From: Rhodopirellula sp.
GTDB lineage: Bacteria > Planctomycetota > Planctomycetia > Pirellulales > Thermoguttaceae
DNA length: 64,000 nucleotides
NCBI GenBank assembly: GCA_012728855.1
Contig: JAAYEH010000479.1
Location: 29,739 to 93,738, forward strand
Reading direction: 5' to 3'
Of this stretch, positions 43,956-53,604 are shown one piece after another. The position numbers were made by a program, and so were the translations under genes. Within the stretch, counting starts at the first letter, position 1. The number at the start of each line of letters is the position of its first letter. The notes beneath the pieces are model-generated. The model was given only the letters and a program-made list of their open reading frames with translations, did no database searches and was not told the DNA's origin.

Positions 43956-46900
43956 ATGGCTTACGCCGCCACTCGCTTGACAGCTTCCGACCAGCTTCTC
44001 GAACTGGCCGAGAGCCTGCAGCAGCACGAAGGCTTCTCCGAAGTCCTGGCCAGCTTGGCGTCGGGCCACGCGGCTACGCTGGATGGAGTCTGGGGATCGT
44101 CCTGCGCACTGGCTGCCGCGGCCCTGGCTCGGCACGCCCCCGCCACTCTGGTCGTCGTCTGTCCGCGTCTGGAAGACGTCGATGGTTTTCTCGACGATTT
44201 TTCCCTCTTCAGCCGCATCGCCCCGCAGCGGTTTCCCGCCCAGGAGACGCTCCGGGGCGAGCAGGCGCTGTTGGACGAGGCGGTCGGGCAGCGCGTCCGC
44301 CTCTTGAAGCTTCTTCTCGACGAGTCGCAGCGACCGAAACTGCTCGTGGCCGGCATCCAGAGTCTGCTGCAGGCGGTGCCGGATCCGCAGTCTTTGGCCA
44401 GGCGTAACCGCACGCTCCGCCAAGGGCACGAGGTCGAGTTGGAGCAACTCGCCCGCTGGCTCGTCGAGGGTGGATTCCACCGTTCTCCCGCGGTGGAATT
44501 GCCCGGGGAGTTCTCGCTCCGCGGCGGCATCATGGACGTTTTTGCGGTAGATGGGGAGGAACCGGTCCGCATTGAATGGTTCGGCGATCAGATCGAATCG
44601 ATCCGGCGGTTCGACGTGGCGACCCAACGAAGCCTCGAGACTCTGGATCGAGTTGAAATCACGATGTTCAACTCATCCGCCTCCAACCAAGGGCATCTGG
44701 CCGAGTATCTGCCTCCGCAGAGCTGGTTCCTGCTGGTGGAGCCGGCCGAACTCCGCGAAGAAGCCCATAGCTATCTACGCCGCCTCGAAGGCGCCCAAGC
44801 GATGCATACCGTCGAGGAGGTTCTCGATCGCGCGGTTCGTTTTCCCTCGGTGACCGCCTCGGCCGTTGCCGCGGGCTCGCTGGAGACGACCAGCCGGTTG
44901 AAAATCGAATCGGTCGAGCACTTCAGCGGCGATATCGCCAAAGTCCGCGACGAACTCGACGCGGCCGGCGCCGGGCAGGACGTGTTTGTCGTTTGCCAGA
45001 CGGAAGCCGAGGTCCAACGTCTGGCGGAACTGTTTGCCGACACGCAACTCGCCCGCCGCCGGCGACTGCACTTCCCCTTGGGAAACCTCACCAGTGGATT
45101 CCGACTCGTGCCGGAATCGGTCGCGCTGATCGGCGCTGCCGAACTCTTTCACCGAACGGACATTCGTCGCCCGGTCCGGCGCCGCCTCAGCAAGGCCATC
45201 GACAGCTTCATGGACCTGCGGGAAGGCGATCTGGTGGTCCACGTCGGCCATGGCATCGGCCGATACCGCGGCATGTCGCTTCTGGAAAAGGGGGAGCATG
45301 TCGAAGAACACTTGCTGCTGGAATTTCATGGAGGATCGAAGCTCTACGTCCCCAGTTCCAAGATCGGTTTGGTGCAGAAGTACGTGGGCGGGACCAAGAG
45401 CCGGCCGAGCCTGGCCAAGATCGGCGGCCGGAGCTGGTCGCGCCAGCGGAAAGTGGTTGAGCAGGCGGTGACCGACATGGCCGCCGACATGCTGGACCTG
45501 CAAGCGGCCCGCTCGGCTCGCCCCGGCATCCGGTTTCCCGAGGATACCCAGTGGCAGCGGGAATTCGACGCCTCGTTTCCTTATCGGGAAACCGACGACC
45601 AGTGGGTCACGATCGAAGCTATCAAGCGCGACATGACGCAGCCCCGCCCCATGGACCGGCTCCTTTGCGGCGACGTCGGCTTCGGCAAGACGGAACTGGC
45701 GATGCGGGCGGCCTTCAAGGCCATCGACGCCGGCTACCAGGTGGCAATCCTCGTGCCGACCACCATCCTGGCAGAACAACACTACCGCACCTTTTCCGCG
45801 CGCATGGCCGAGTTTCCCTTTGAAATCGCCCCCCTCTCCCGTTTTTCGACCCGCAAACAACAATCCGAGATTATCGAGCGGCTGGCCAATGGTTCCATCG
45901 ACGTGGTGATCGGCACGCATCGGCTGGCGCAGGTCGACGTTCGCTTTCAGAACCTGGGGCTGGTGATCATCGACGAAGAGCAACGGTTCGGCGTCGATGT
46001 GAAGGAGCGGCTTAAAGCGTTGCGGACGACCGTCGACGTGCTGACCATGACCGCCACGCCCATCCCGCGCACTCTCCACATGTCGCTGATGGGGCTCCGC
46101 GACATTTCCAATTTGCAGACGCCGCCCGAGGAACGGTTGGCCGTGGAAACCCACGTCACCCGCTTCGACCCCACGATCATCCGCAACGCCGTGCTCCGCG
46201 AATTGAACCGCAACGGGCAGATCTATTTCGTCCACAACCGGGTGGCCGACATCGAGGCGCTTGCCCGGCGGCTGGGCCAGATCGTTCCGGAAGCGACGCT
46301 GCGGATCGGCCACGCCCAGATGCCCGAGCACCATCTCGAGAAAGTGATGCTCGACTTCGTCGATCACCGTTTCGATATCCTTCTCTCGACGACGATCATC
46401 GAGAGCGGCTTGGACATCCCCAACACGAACACGATCTTCATCGACGAGGCCGACCGCTACGGCCTGGCGGATCTGCATCAACTTCGCGGCCGTGTCGGCC
46501 GCTACAAGCATCGTGCCTACGCGTATCTGTTGATCGACCCGAACAAACACGTTGCGCCCAATGCCGCCAGGCGTCTGCGGGCGATCGAGGAATTTAGCGA
46601 ATTGGGGGCAGGGTTCGCGATCGCCATGCGCGACCTGGAGATCCGCGGCGCCGGCAACATCCTGGGCAGCCAGCAGAGCGGGCACATCGCCCTGGTCGGC
46701 TATGAACTCTACTGCGAATTGCTGGAACACGCCGTCCGACGTCTGCGGCAACTGCCGCCGAGGACGTCGATCGAAGTCGACGTCGACCTGCCGGGCAAAG
46801 CGTATCTGCCTCGCAGCTACGTGGCGGAAATGCGGTTGAAAATCGACCTCTATCGTCGCCTGGCGAGGATTTCCACGCCGGAGGAAGTCAACGACTTCCG

Positions 46901-47192
46901 CGTGGAACTCAACGATCGCTTCGGGCCGCCGCCACCGGTGGTCGAGCGGCTTCTCGCCCTGGCCGAGGTGCGGTTCCTCGCGCATTCCTGGCAGATCCGC
47001 TCGATCCGGCTGGAACCGCCCTACGCGGTTTTCGGCTACACGTCCCGCCGCCTGATTGGCGAGCTGGTGAGGCAAAGCGGGAACGCGTTGCGGGTGGCGG
47101 ATGATCATAGCGCCTATCTTCCTTTGGGCGAACACCTTGCGGAACCGGACCGCATTCTCGCCCGCGTGAAATCGCTGTTGCAGACTCACTAG
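43956..47192 (+). CDS. mfd: Transcription-repair coupling factor Mfd
   Basis: Mfd displaces RNA polymerase stalled at DNA damage and recruits UvrA. In this 1078-residue copy the N-terminal UvrB-like domain (about 20-280) has LPGEFSLRGGIMDVFAV and IEWFGDQIESIRRFD. The RNA-polymerase interaction (CarD-like) domain follows (about 412-480; REGDLVVHVGHGIGRYRGM). The helicase domains carry Walker A GDVGFGKTELAMRAA (about 571), Walker B IIDEEQRFGV and the TATPIPRTL motif. The TRCF C-terminal domain (AEMRLKIDLYRRLARISTPE) ends the protein. Total length is slightly below the E. coli protein. The upstream gene encodes the charged protein; a parvulin gene follows after 80 bp. Confidence 0.97.
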   Translation: MAYAATRLTASDQLLELAESLQQHEGFSEVLASLASGHAATLDGVWGSSCALAAAALARHAPATLVVVCPRLEDVDGFLDDFSLFSRIAPQRFPAQETLRGEQALLDEAVGQRVRLLKLLLDESQRPKLLVAGIQSLLQAVPDPQSLARRNRTLRQGHEVELEQLARWLVEGGFHRSPAVELPGEFSLRGGIMDVFAVDGEEPVRIEWFGDQIESIRRFDVATQRSLETLDRVEITMFNSSASNQGHLAEYLPPQSWFLLVEPAELREEAHSYLRRLEGAQAMHTVEEVLDRAVRFPSVTASAVAAGSLETTSRLKIESVEHFSGDIAKVRDELDAAGAGQDVFVVCQTEAEVQRLAELFADTQLARRRRLHFPLGNLTSGFRLVPESVALIGAAELFHRTDIRRPVRRRLSKAIDSFMDLREGDLVVHVGHGIGRYRGMSLLEKGEHVEEHLLLEFHGGSKLYVPSSKIGLVQKYVGGTKSRPSLAKIGGRSWSRQRKVVEQAVTDMAADMLDLQAARSARPGIRFPEDTQWQREFDASFPYRETDDQWVTIEAIKRDMTQPRPMDRLLCGDVGFGKTELAMRAAFKAIDAGYQVAILVPTTILAEQHYRTFSARMAEFPFEIAPLSRFSTRKQQSEIIERLANGSIDVVIGTHRLAQVDVRFQNLGLVIIDEEQRFGVDVKERLKALRTTVDVLTMTATPIPRTLHMSLMGLRDISNLQTPPEERLAVETHVTRFDPTIIRNAVLRELNRNGQIYFVHNRVADIEALARRLGQIVPEATLRIGHAQMPEHHLEKVMLDFVDHRFDILLSTTIIESGLDIPNTNTIFIDEADRYGLADLHQLRGRVGRYKHRAYAYLLIDPNKHVAPNAARRLRAIEEFSELGAGFAIAMRDLEIRGAGNILGSQQSGHIALVGYELYCELLEHAVRRLRQLPPRTSIEVDVDLPGKAYLPRSYVAEMRLKIDLYRRLARISTPEEVNDFRVELNDRFGPPPPVVERLLALAEVRFLAHSWQIRSIRLEPPYAVFGYTSRRLIGELVRQSGNALRVADDHSAYLPLGEHLAEPDRILARVKSLLQTH

Positions 47193-47272
47193 GGCTTCCC
47201 TATAATCCGGCCGCTTGTCGGGGTCGGGATGCCCCAGCACCATTTCTTACCTCTCATGGCGGAACGGACTCC

Positions 47273-48643
47273 GTGCAGCGCTCGGTCAACTCATTCATCT
47301 TCATCTTGGTGGTGGTTGCGGCGGGAATCGGCCGGGAAAAGGCCACGGCGCAAGCCTGGCAGCCGGAGACCTCGGCAGCGGCCGCTTTTCCGTCCACGCT
47401 TCGGCCGCAGGCAGTGCCATCGCCGCCGCAGGGACCAGACCGGGTCGCGCGTCCGGCCGATTGGCCTGGCGGTACGACCGCTGGGGAGGCTCCTAATGCA
47501 ACCCCCTGGACGAATCCGCTCACGGTGGCGCCGCCTCCGCTTCGGGGCGGACCGGCTGCGGCGACTGGTCTGGTGGCGCCGGCCCGTCCGCGCCAGCACG
47601 TCGGCGCCGCGGCTGCCGAGGCCCAGTTGGATACCGGATCGGAAGTGGTGGCCGAATTGGAACTCTGCGAGGGAGCGCAGCCTTTGGCCACCGTCGGTTC
47701 CGACTGGATCCTTGCCGGCGAGATTCTCGGATCGATCAACGAGATCCTCAAGACCAACGAGGATCGCATACCCAAGGACCAGGTGGAAGCGCAGCGGGAC
47801 TTGCTGATTCGACAGAAACTCCGACAACGGATCGAGACCAAGCTCATCTATCAGGACGCGCGGCGAACCATTCCGGAAGAAAACTACCCGATGGTCGAGG
47901 AGAAGCTCAGCGAATATTTCGAGAAAAATGAACTGCCGGCGCTGATCAAACGGGCCGGCGCTACCTCCCGCCAAGACCTCGATGCCAAACTGCAAGTCTT
48001 CGGCGCCTCGGTCGATCGCGAGAAGCGCCGGTTCATGGAGCAAGCCCTGGCACAGCAATGGGTTCAAGAGCAGGTCAAATCGAATGACGAGATCAGCCAC
48101 GAACAGATGCTCGCCTACTATCAGGAGCACATTGCCGACTACGAATTCTCCGCCCAGTCGCGATGGGAGCAACTGATGGTCCGGTTCGCGAGTTACCCCG
48201 ATCGGCAGGCGGCCGAAGCGGCGATCGTCGAAATGGGCAACCAGGTGTTCCGCGGCGTGCCGTTTGCCGAGGTGGCGAAAGCCCGTTCCGAGGGCCCCAC
48301 GGCGTCCGAAGGCGGCCAGCGAGACTGGACTTCCCGTGGAAGTCTCGTTTCCAAGGTGTTGGACGACACGATCTTCGGGTTGCCGGTGGGACGGCTCAGC
48401 CGCATCCTCGAGGACGAGCAGGGATTACACATCGTCCGCGTGGTTGAGCGGAAAGACGCCGGACGAACGCCCTTCCTGGAAGCGCAAGTCGGCATTCGCG
48501 AGAAGATTCGCGAGCAACGCCGACGCGAGAAGATCGAAGAATACCTGGCCCGACTGAAGGAAGAGATTCCGGTCTGGACAGTGTTCGACGATCCGCAGAC
48601 CGCCAACCCCATGGCGGGCTCTCTTCCGCAGCAGCCTCGCTAA
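47273..48643 (+). CDS. Secreted parvulin-type peptidyl-prolyl isomerase (SurA-like)
   Basis: This 456-residue protein starts with GTG 47273. A signal region (FIFILVVVAAGIGREKATA) precedes a Pro/Ala-rich linker. The SurA-like N-terminal helical domain covers about 130-280 (DWILAGEILGSINEILKTNE). The PpiC/rotamase domain covers about 285-395 (WEQLMVRFASYPDRQAAEAA, GGQRDWTSRGSLVSKVLDDT, GLHIVRVVERKDAG). Such proteins chaperone outer-membrane proteins by prolyl isomerisation. It probably shares a transcript with mfd. Its stop codon is at the edge of palindromic element D, which separates it from the convergent GH116 gene. Confidence 0.9.
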   Translation: MQRSVNSFIFILVVVAAGIGREKATAQAWQPETSAAAAFPSTLRPQAVPSPPQGPDRVARPADWPGGTTAGEAPNATPWTNPLTVAPPPLRGGPAAATGLVAPARPRQHVGAAAAEAQLDTGSEVVAELELCEGAQPLATVGSDWILAGEILGSINEILKTNEDRIPKDQVEAQRDLLIRQKLRQRIETKLIYQDARRTIPEENYPMVEEKLSEYFEKNELPALIKRAGATSRQDLDAKLQVFGASVDREKRRFMEQALAQQWVQEQVKSNDEISHEQMLAYYQEHIADYEFSAQSRWEQLMVRFASYPDRQAAEAAIVEMGNQVFRGVPFAEVAKARSEGPTASEGGQRDWTSRGSLVSKVLDDTIFGLPVGRLSRILEDEQGLHIVRVVERKDAGRTPFLEAQVGIREKIREQRRREKIEEYLARLKEEIPVWTVFDDPQTANPMAGSLPQQPR

Positions 48644-48743
48644 GAGCCTATCCCAAAACTGCTGGGGACTGGCTCATTTTGCGGAGTCTTCGGAGCAAAA
48701 TGTGCCTGTCCCCTTCTTCCGACGCGGTTTTGGGATAGGCTCT
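48643..48743. repeat. Palindromic element D (GGGGAC-core family) between convergent genes
   Basis: Perfect outer arms AGAGCCTATCCCAAAAC (48643-48659) and complement (48727-48743) enclose the family core GGGGACTGGCTC ... GTGCCTGTCCCC. It begins at the last base of the PPIase stop codon and ends inside the GH116 stop codon (48742-48744). Both convergent genes therefore end in this hairpin, which may terminate transcription from both sides. The inner segment is the inverse of that in element A. Confidence 0.9.
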
Positions 48744-51700
48744 AAGCATCGGCGATAGCAAGTTCAACGGCAAACTCTTCCGAGGCGCTCACTACCGCAT
48801 CTTCTCCAAGCCGCACGACCGCTTTGCCGGATTCGAGTGTCAGCGTCGCCGGGACGGGCCGATTACCGCAGGTCACGCGGACACTGCGCGGTGGCTTTTC
48901 GGTTCCGACGGCGAGCGAGATGGTGTTCAATCGGACTCGCCCGAAGCGCATTGTCAGCTTTACTGCCTGAAGGTCGCCTCGAATCTTCTGCGCAAACGTG
49001 CCCCAGCCTTCGGCGGCAACGAACGCCGCCCGGAAATCCTCCGGGGAGAGCCTCGGCGCGAATCCGATACGGCCTTGCGGACCGTGGTACTGGAAGCCGC
49101 AGACACTGACGTACACGCCGTAACTGGCCATTGAGCGGGCGTAGTGGTCGCCGCACTCGACTTCGTTGTACGGATTCCGGCGAGAGGGATGGTAGCGGTC
49201 GTGAATCGCTCGGGTGACGGCCAGGCCCTCCTCGACGAGTCCCTCGGCGATCATGTGCCCGGCCGCCTGGTACTCGAATCCGTTCATGCACTCGTTCAAG
49301 TAGCCGGCAAAACCGTGTGTCGGTTTGCCGCCGCGGGCTTCCTTCTCGCCCCCTTTGGGAAACGTACACATGATCAATCCCGCTTCGCCGGGCATCGCGT
49401 ACCATCGGCCTGTGGGAAAGCTCTCCCGGTAGGGGCCGACGTCGGGCGTGAAATTGTAGCGCCAAAGGGATTTGAGCGCGGTGATCGTTGGCGCCTCCGG
49501 CAACACGCGAGACAAGCCGACCTGATGCGCCCAGCCTTGACCGAAGACCTGATCGATGTGGCAGCCAATCCCCGATCCGAACGACTCGGGATGCTCGGGG
49601 TCGCGCTGCTGGTAGAAATACTCGCCATTGAAGAGATGGTCGGTCATCCATTTCCGCCCTCGGCCGGCAAGAGCATCGCATTGCTCGGCAAAAGCCTCGT
49701 CGTCCATCTCCCGCGCCATGGCCGCCCCCGCCAGCAGAGCGCCGACGTAAAGGGAACTGATCCAGGAGATCGGCCCATACCAGGAGGCATCCAGTGTGTT
49801 GTACTGTTCGCCCTCGAAGATGCCGTTGGCGTCGCCGTCATGTTTGATGAGGTATTGGATCGAGGATTTCACCCGCGGCCAGATGCGCCGCAGAAACGCG
49901 TCGTCCTGCGACATCGTATGTTCCCGATAGACTCGCAAGATCGTCCCACACTGCCCGTCGAGGGCCTCGCGTTTGCCGAACTCGGCCCGGTAGAAAATGC
50001 CGCCGTCCGGCTGCAATGCCAGGCCATAGTCGACTCGCTCGCGGACGATCCGCTCCAGTTCCGGAAACACCCGGCCCACCGCCTGCGCGTAATGCCAGAC
50101 GTGGGAGCAGGTGCCCGGACAGCAACGCACACCCTCCCAGCCCCAAAAGCGTCCGTTCTCCATCCGCAGGCAGGTACTGGTGGCCAGGGTGGATGTGTTG
50201 GCGAAAGTGCGGTCCAGCAGCCAGTAGGGCAGAGTCGAATCGTACCAGGTCTCGTGCCAGCTCCGCGTCCGCCGATACAGATCCTCGAAGTGATCGGCCA
50301 GGTAGTCGACCGCGTCCAGACTGGATCCGAATCGTTGGGCATAGTAATGCCCCTGGTCGACCGGCGCGGACGCGTTGGGAAATCGCCAGGCAATCGAGAA
50401 GGTGACGGAGGCTTCTTCGCCCGGCGCGAGAGAGAACGTCTTGCCAAGGGCGCCTTGGGGTCGGACCGCGGTAGCGCTTCGCGCGGTTTCTCGCCCCGCG
50501 GAGAAGTATCCATCGGGCTCGCCTGCTGCGATTTCGGCAGCGGCAAAAACGCCTTTCTTACCGTCCAAGAGGGCCAGCGTCATATCGCCCATGTCCTTGC
50601 GGCCGTCGACGGGCTCCGGCTCAGATGCGGGCCGGTCGGAAAAGACGATGCGGTCCACGCCGATGTTGCCCCACGAGCCCGTCCCGCGATCCACGATCCG
50701 CAGCCGGGCGGTTTGCCCCTCGTAGCCTTGCACGCGGAAGGCGTCCAGTCGCATCCGGTTGTTGTTCTGGCCGGCCAGGCTGGCAACCACCTCATCTCCG
50801 ATCAGCAGTTGCAGCGCGGTCTGGCTTTCTTGCGCGCCGCCGCCAATCAGGGCCTGGATGTAGTGCCGCTCGATCTGAAAAGGCTTCGAGGTCAGCACTC
50901 CGACGTGGGCGTCTCCGGCGCGCACGTCTTCACCCTGCCGCGTGTTGTGCGAATTCACGACGCGTTTGCCGTGAGCGCCCACCTCGCCCTGGTAGGCCGG
51001 CATGTCCCTCGCAGCAATCGGCCCTCTGCCGAATGCCGTTCCTTCGACGGTCCAATTCTCGTACGTGTCGGATTCGAAATCGTCGAAGACGATATCCGGT
51101 CGCGGTTCCGGGGGTGTCCGGCCTGCCTGTTTCTCCACGGTGCAGTGCAAACAGGTCGCGGCTCCGCGCCGCCGGATTGTGTTGACGTAGTCGACTTCTC
51201 CGGCATTGCCCGAGTTGCAGAGCACCGGGTTGGCCATCGCGCCGGCCAGCGTTACGGATACGTCGTTTGCCGAAGTGTTTCGCACCGTGTACCGCATCAC
51301 GGTAAGAGGCAACGACGAGTTATCCACGTCGAGCGGCACAAACGGCGAGAACGCCTGCAGAGATACCCTGACCGGAAAATCGTCGTCGCAGTATTCCACG
51401 AACCCCATCGGATACGCGCCGCGGAACCGGACTTGAGGAAACCCAGTTTGATCCAGGGGTCGCGACAAGGTCCGATCGCCGGACTGCACCCGCACCGAAA
51501 AGCCCAGGTCGATCTTGGGCTGCACCGGCATGGGAAACTGGTAGTGATGCTGCCCGGTGACGATCGGTTCGTTGAAGATATCCCAGTGCCACAAACGGCC
51601 GTCGCCTGCGAGATAGACCTGGCCGCAACAAATCCCTCCCACGGGCATCCCGATGAACTTCAACTCTTCGCCGCGGTACCACTGCGGTTCGCCACGTTCC

Positions 51701-51939
51701 CGCAGAGACCGGACCCAGGAGTCGGACAATCTCTTGTCCGCCGGAACCAGGTTTTCGAATTCATCCGACGTAAACGGCCCGGCCATGACAGACCCCGAGG
51801 AAGGAATCAACGCCCCGGCCGCGATGGCGCCTCCCAGCTTCAGCAGATCTCGTCGTGGAATCCTGGTTCCACATTGCCCGGGGGAGCAGACGCAATCCGA
51901 GGTGGTCGGCGATGAGGAATTCTCGGGTGACAGGTTCAT
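48742..51939 (-). CDS. Tat-exported GH116 (GBA2-type) glycoside hydrolase
   Basis: This 1065-residue protein has a twin-arginine-type signal (PRRDLLKLGGAIAAGALIPS, about 27-46), so it should be exported folded. The GBA2_N-like domain includes FIGMPVGGICCGQVYLAG and HWDIFNEPIV, with an inserted jelly-roll-like segment near residues 290-420. The C-terminal alpha/alpha barrel has GVRCCPGTCSHVWHYAQAV and EGEQYNTLDASWYGPISW. The Asp in NTLD matches the acid/base position of family GH116, which cleaves beta-glucosides and beta-xylosides, including glucosylceramide in animals. The planctomycete substrate is unknown, but polysaccharide use is likely. The inserted domain is not typical of the short archaeal members. 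Confidence 0.92.
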   Translation of the reverse strand: MNLSPENSSSPTTSDCVCSPGQCGTRIPRRDLLKLGGAIAAGALIPSSGSVMAGPFTSDEFENLVPADKRLSDSWVRSLRERGEPQWYRGEELKFIGMPVGGICCGQVYLAGDGRLWHWDIFNEPIVTGQHHYQFPMPVQPKIDLGFSVRVQSGDRTLSRPLDQTGFPQVRFRGAYPMGFVEYCDDDFPVRVSLQAFSPFVPLDVDNSSLPLTVMRYTVRNTSANDVSVTLAGAMANPVLCNSGNAGEVDYVNTIRRRGAATCLHCTVEKQAGRTPPEPRPDIVFDDFESDTYENWTVEGTAFGRGPIAARDMPAYQGEVGAHGKRVVNSHNTRQGEDVRAGDAHVGVLTSKPFQIERHYIQALIGGGAQESQTALQLLIGDEVVASLAGQNNNRMRLDAFRVQGYEGQTARLRIVDRGTGSWGNIGVDRIVFSDRPASEPEPVDGRKDMGDMTLALLDGKKGVFAAAEIAAGEPDGYFSAGRETARSATAVRPQGALGKTFSLAPGEEASVTFSIAWRFPNASAPVDQGHYYAQRFGSSLDAVDYLADHFEDLYRRTRSWHETWYDSTLPYWLLDRTFANTSTLATSTCLRMENGRFWGWEGVRCCPGTCSHVWHYAQAVGRVFPELERIVRERVDYGLALQPDGGIFYRAEFGKREALDGQCGTILRVYREHTMSQDDAFLRRIWPRVKSSIQYLIKHDGDANGIFEGEQYNTLDASWYGPISWISSLYVGALLAGAAMAREMDDEAFAEQCDALAGRGRKWMTDHLFNGEYFYQQRDPEHPESFGSGIGCHIDQVFGQGWAHQVGLSRVLPEAPTITALKSLWRYNFTPDVGPYRESFPTGRWYAMPGEAGLIMCTFPKGGEKEARGGKPTHGFAGYLNECMNGFEYQAAGHMIAEGLVEEGLAVTRAIHDRYHPSRRNPYNEVECGDHYARSMASYGVYVSVCGFQYHGPQGRIGFAPRLSPEDFRAAFVAAEGWGTFAQKIRGDLQAVKLTMRFGRVRLNTISLAVGTEKPPRSVRVTCGNRPVPATLTLESGKAVVRLGEDAVVSASEEFAVELAIADA

Positions 51940-52045
51940 ATCGGCATAGTCTCCATGCTTTCAAGCCCGTTTTCAGTTCAAATAGCTCAGATCGTAGACG
52001 CCGCCACCGACGCGAGGTCGGCGGCGTTTACCGTTTGATGAACGA

Positions 52046-52945
52046 CTATTTCTGCGCCGCGTCGGCGACCGCGTCGAGCCGGACAAGGATCGCGGCCTTC
52101 AGTTCGCCCTCGGCGCGGCGCGCGGCCATTTGGTAGTAGATACGGGCGACGCCGAGGCTGCCGGACCGCTCAGCTTCGCGAGCCCGATCGCAAAAGGCTT
52201 GCGCTTCGACATTGCCGCGGCGAACCTCTTCACGGCGAGCTTGCCGGGCTTCCTCGACGCTGGCGACAGGCGTTGCGGCCGAACTCGGCCGGGCCGCCGG
52301 CCTCACAGCTTGCTCGGCTGCAACGCGCGACCCGGGTTGCGGTGCGTTGGCGATCGCCGGTGCCGCATTCGGTGGCGGAACCGGGGCTTGCACCACGGAA
52401 CTCTCCCGGCTCTGCTGCGCCTGTCGCAGCGCAGCTTGCACCGCCGGATGGCCGGCGGACGCCTCCGCCGGCTGATACAACGCTTGCGGCGGGATCGGCG
52501 CCACCGTGCCAAGAACAGGAAATCCTCCCACCACGGGCACATGGCCGATGACGAACGGGCTCAGCGATGCATCGGAAAGAAATGCGGGGAACCCGCTGGT
52601 AAGGGTCATGCTGGGCGACTGGCTCACGAGGCCTTGTCGCGAGCCCTGCGCAGCGCCGAAGTTGAAGAAACCGTTCGTCCCTCCGCCTCCAAAGCCGAAT
52701 CCGAAATTCGCCCCCGCACCGGGATCGAAATTCCCCAACGGCGGCGCCGCCATGCCGGGACCGCCGAACCGGAAGAACCCGTTGTTCCAATTGAGGCCCC
52801 AGTGTACGCCCGTCCGCTCAAAGAAACTGTCGCCGACAGTATGCTGGGGTGTCGTCACGGTGGCTTGCTGAGCAAGAGAAATCGTTGCGACAAACACGAT
52901 TCCCGCGATACCAGCCAGGGTCCAGCGAAAACGAGCCAAAGACAT
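52046..52945 (-). CDS. Secreted Gly/Ala-rich protein of unknown function
   Basis: This 299-residue protein has a clear signal peptide (WTLAGIAGIVFVATISLAQQ). A Gly/Phe/Asn-rich region follows (FGFGFGGGGTNGFFNFGAAQG), then a Pro/Val-rich stretch (GHVPVVGGFPVLGTVAPIPP), a disordered Ala/Gln/Arg region and a C-terminal helical pair (EVRRGNVEAQAFCDRAREAE ... GVARIYYQMAARRAEGELKA) resembling a single TPR-like hairpin. Homologues are likely planctomycete-only. I cannot assign a function. It is divergent from the NUDIX gene. Confidence 0.8.
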   Translation of the reverse strand: MSLARFRWTLAGIAGIVFVATISLAQQATVTTPQHTVGDSFFERTGVHWGLNWNNGFFRFGGPGMAAPPLGNFDPGAGANFGFGFGGGGTNGFFNFGAAQGSRQGLVSQSPSMTLTSGFPAFLSDASLSPFVIGHVPVVGGFPVLGTVAPIPPQALYQPAEASAGHPAVQAALRQAQQSRESSVVQAPVPPPNAAPAIANAPQPGSRVAAEQAVRPAARPSSAATPVASVEEARQARREEVRRGNVEAQAFCDRAREAERSGSLGVARIYYQMAARRAEGELKAAILVRLDAVADAAQK

Positions 52946-53172
52946 TGTTCTCTCCCCACGACGATACGATGTATTCTATCGTCTTGCCGGACGGCAAAGC
53001 AACCCCGGGTGGTGCTTGCTTCCCACCCTTGGCTGCGATACACTAGCGGACCGCGGACAGATCCAACCGTCGTTTCGTCCACCGCTGGCAGTTCGGCCCT
53101 TGGCATACCACAGACCGGGGATCGAACCGACTCCTCTCTTGATGTGGGTAGAGTAGAAAACAGGAGCACGCC

Positions 53173-53604
53173 ATGCCGGAAAAACCATTCGGTCTTGCCG
53201 TCCGAGCCGTCGTTCTCGATCGACAGGGGCGTTGCCTGCTGCTGCGCCGCTCGAATGTCTGCAACTCGTTTGTCGGAACCTGGGAATGGCCGGGAGGCAA
53301 AGTCGACGCCGGAGAAAGCGCCGATGTCGCCCTCCGCCGCGAGGTCGCCGAAGAAACAGGCCTGAAGATCGAACTGACCGGCGTCGCGGGCGCGTACCCA
53401 TTGGAAATCGCCGGACGGCAAATCGCCGTTCTCTGTCTGGAAGCAAGAACGATCGGCGAAGAAGAAGTGCATCTCAGCGAAGAACACAGCGACTTCGCCT
53501 GGGCGCCGCTCGGGGAATTGGCGCAGTGGGAACTAGCGCCCGCCCTGCGAGAGTTCGCCGCACGATACGTCACGTCCAACACACTTCCCCGGGAGACTGA
53601 CTGA
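53173..53604 (+). CDS. NUDIX hydrolase coupled to the RelA/SLOG/RyR gene
   Basis: This 143-residue protein has a complete Nudix box (GKVDAGESADVALRREVAEE, continuing TGL), which binds the metal ions used to cleave nucleoside-diphosphate-X bonds. VLDRQGRCLLLRRS is the usual first strand pair. AGGAG lies six bases before the ATG. The final TGA overlaps the next ATG by one base (TGATG), so translation is probably coupled. The size and box resemble MutT/8-oxo-dGTP-type hydrolases, but the fusion of functions in the neighbour suggests a substrate such as (p)ppGpp or another signalling nucleotide (inference). Confidence 0.92.
   Translation: MPEKPFGLAVRAVVLDRQGRCLLLRRSNVCNSFVGTWEWPGGKVDAGESADVALRREVAEETGLKIELTGVAGAYPLEIAGRQIAVLCLEARTIGEEEVHLSEEHSDFAWAPLGELAQWELAPALREFAARYVTSNTLPRETD

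Noticed and set aside
44775..47243. 822-codon minus-strand open frame opposite mfd
   Set aside because: Residue composition is H/D/R/Q-rich as expected from reversed codons, and Mfd motifs are unmistakable on the other strand.
49144..51915. 923-codon plus-strand frame opposite the GH116 gene
   Set aside because: No signal, motif or ribosome-binding site; the antisense gene has family motifs and a Tat signal.
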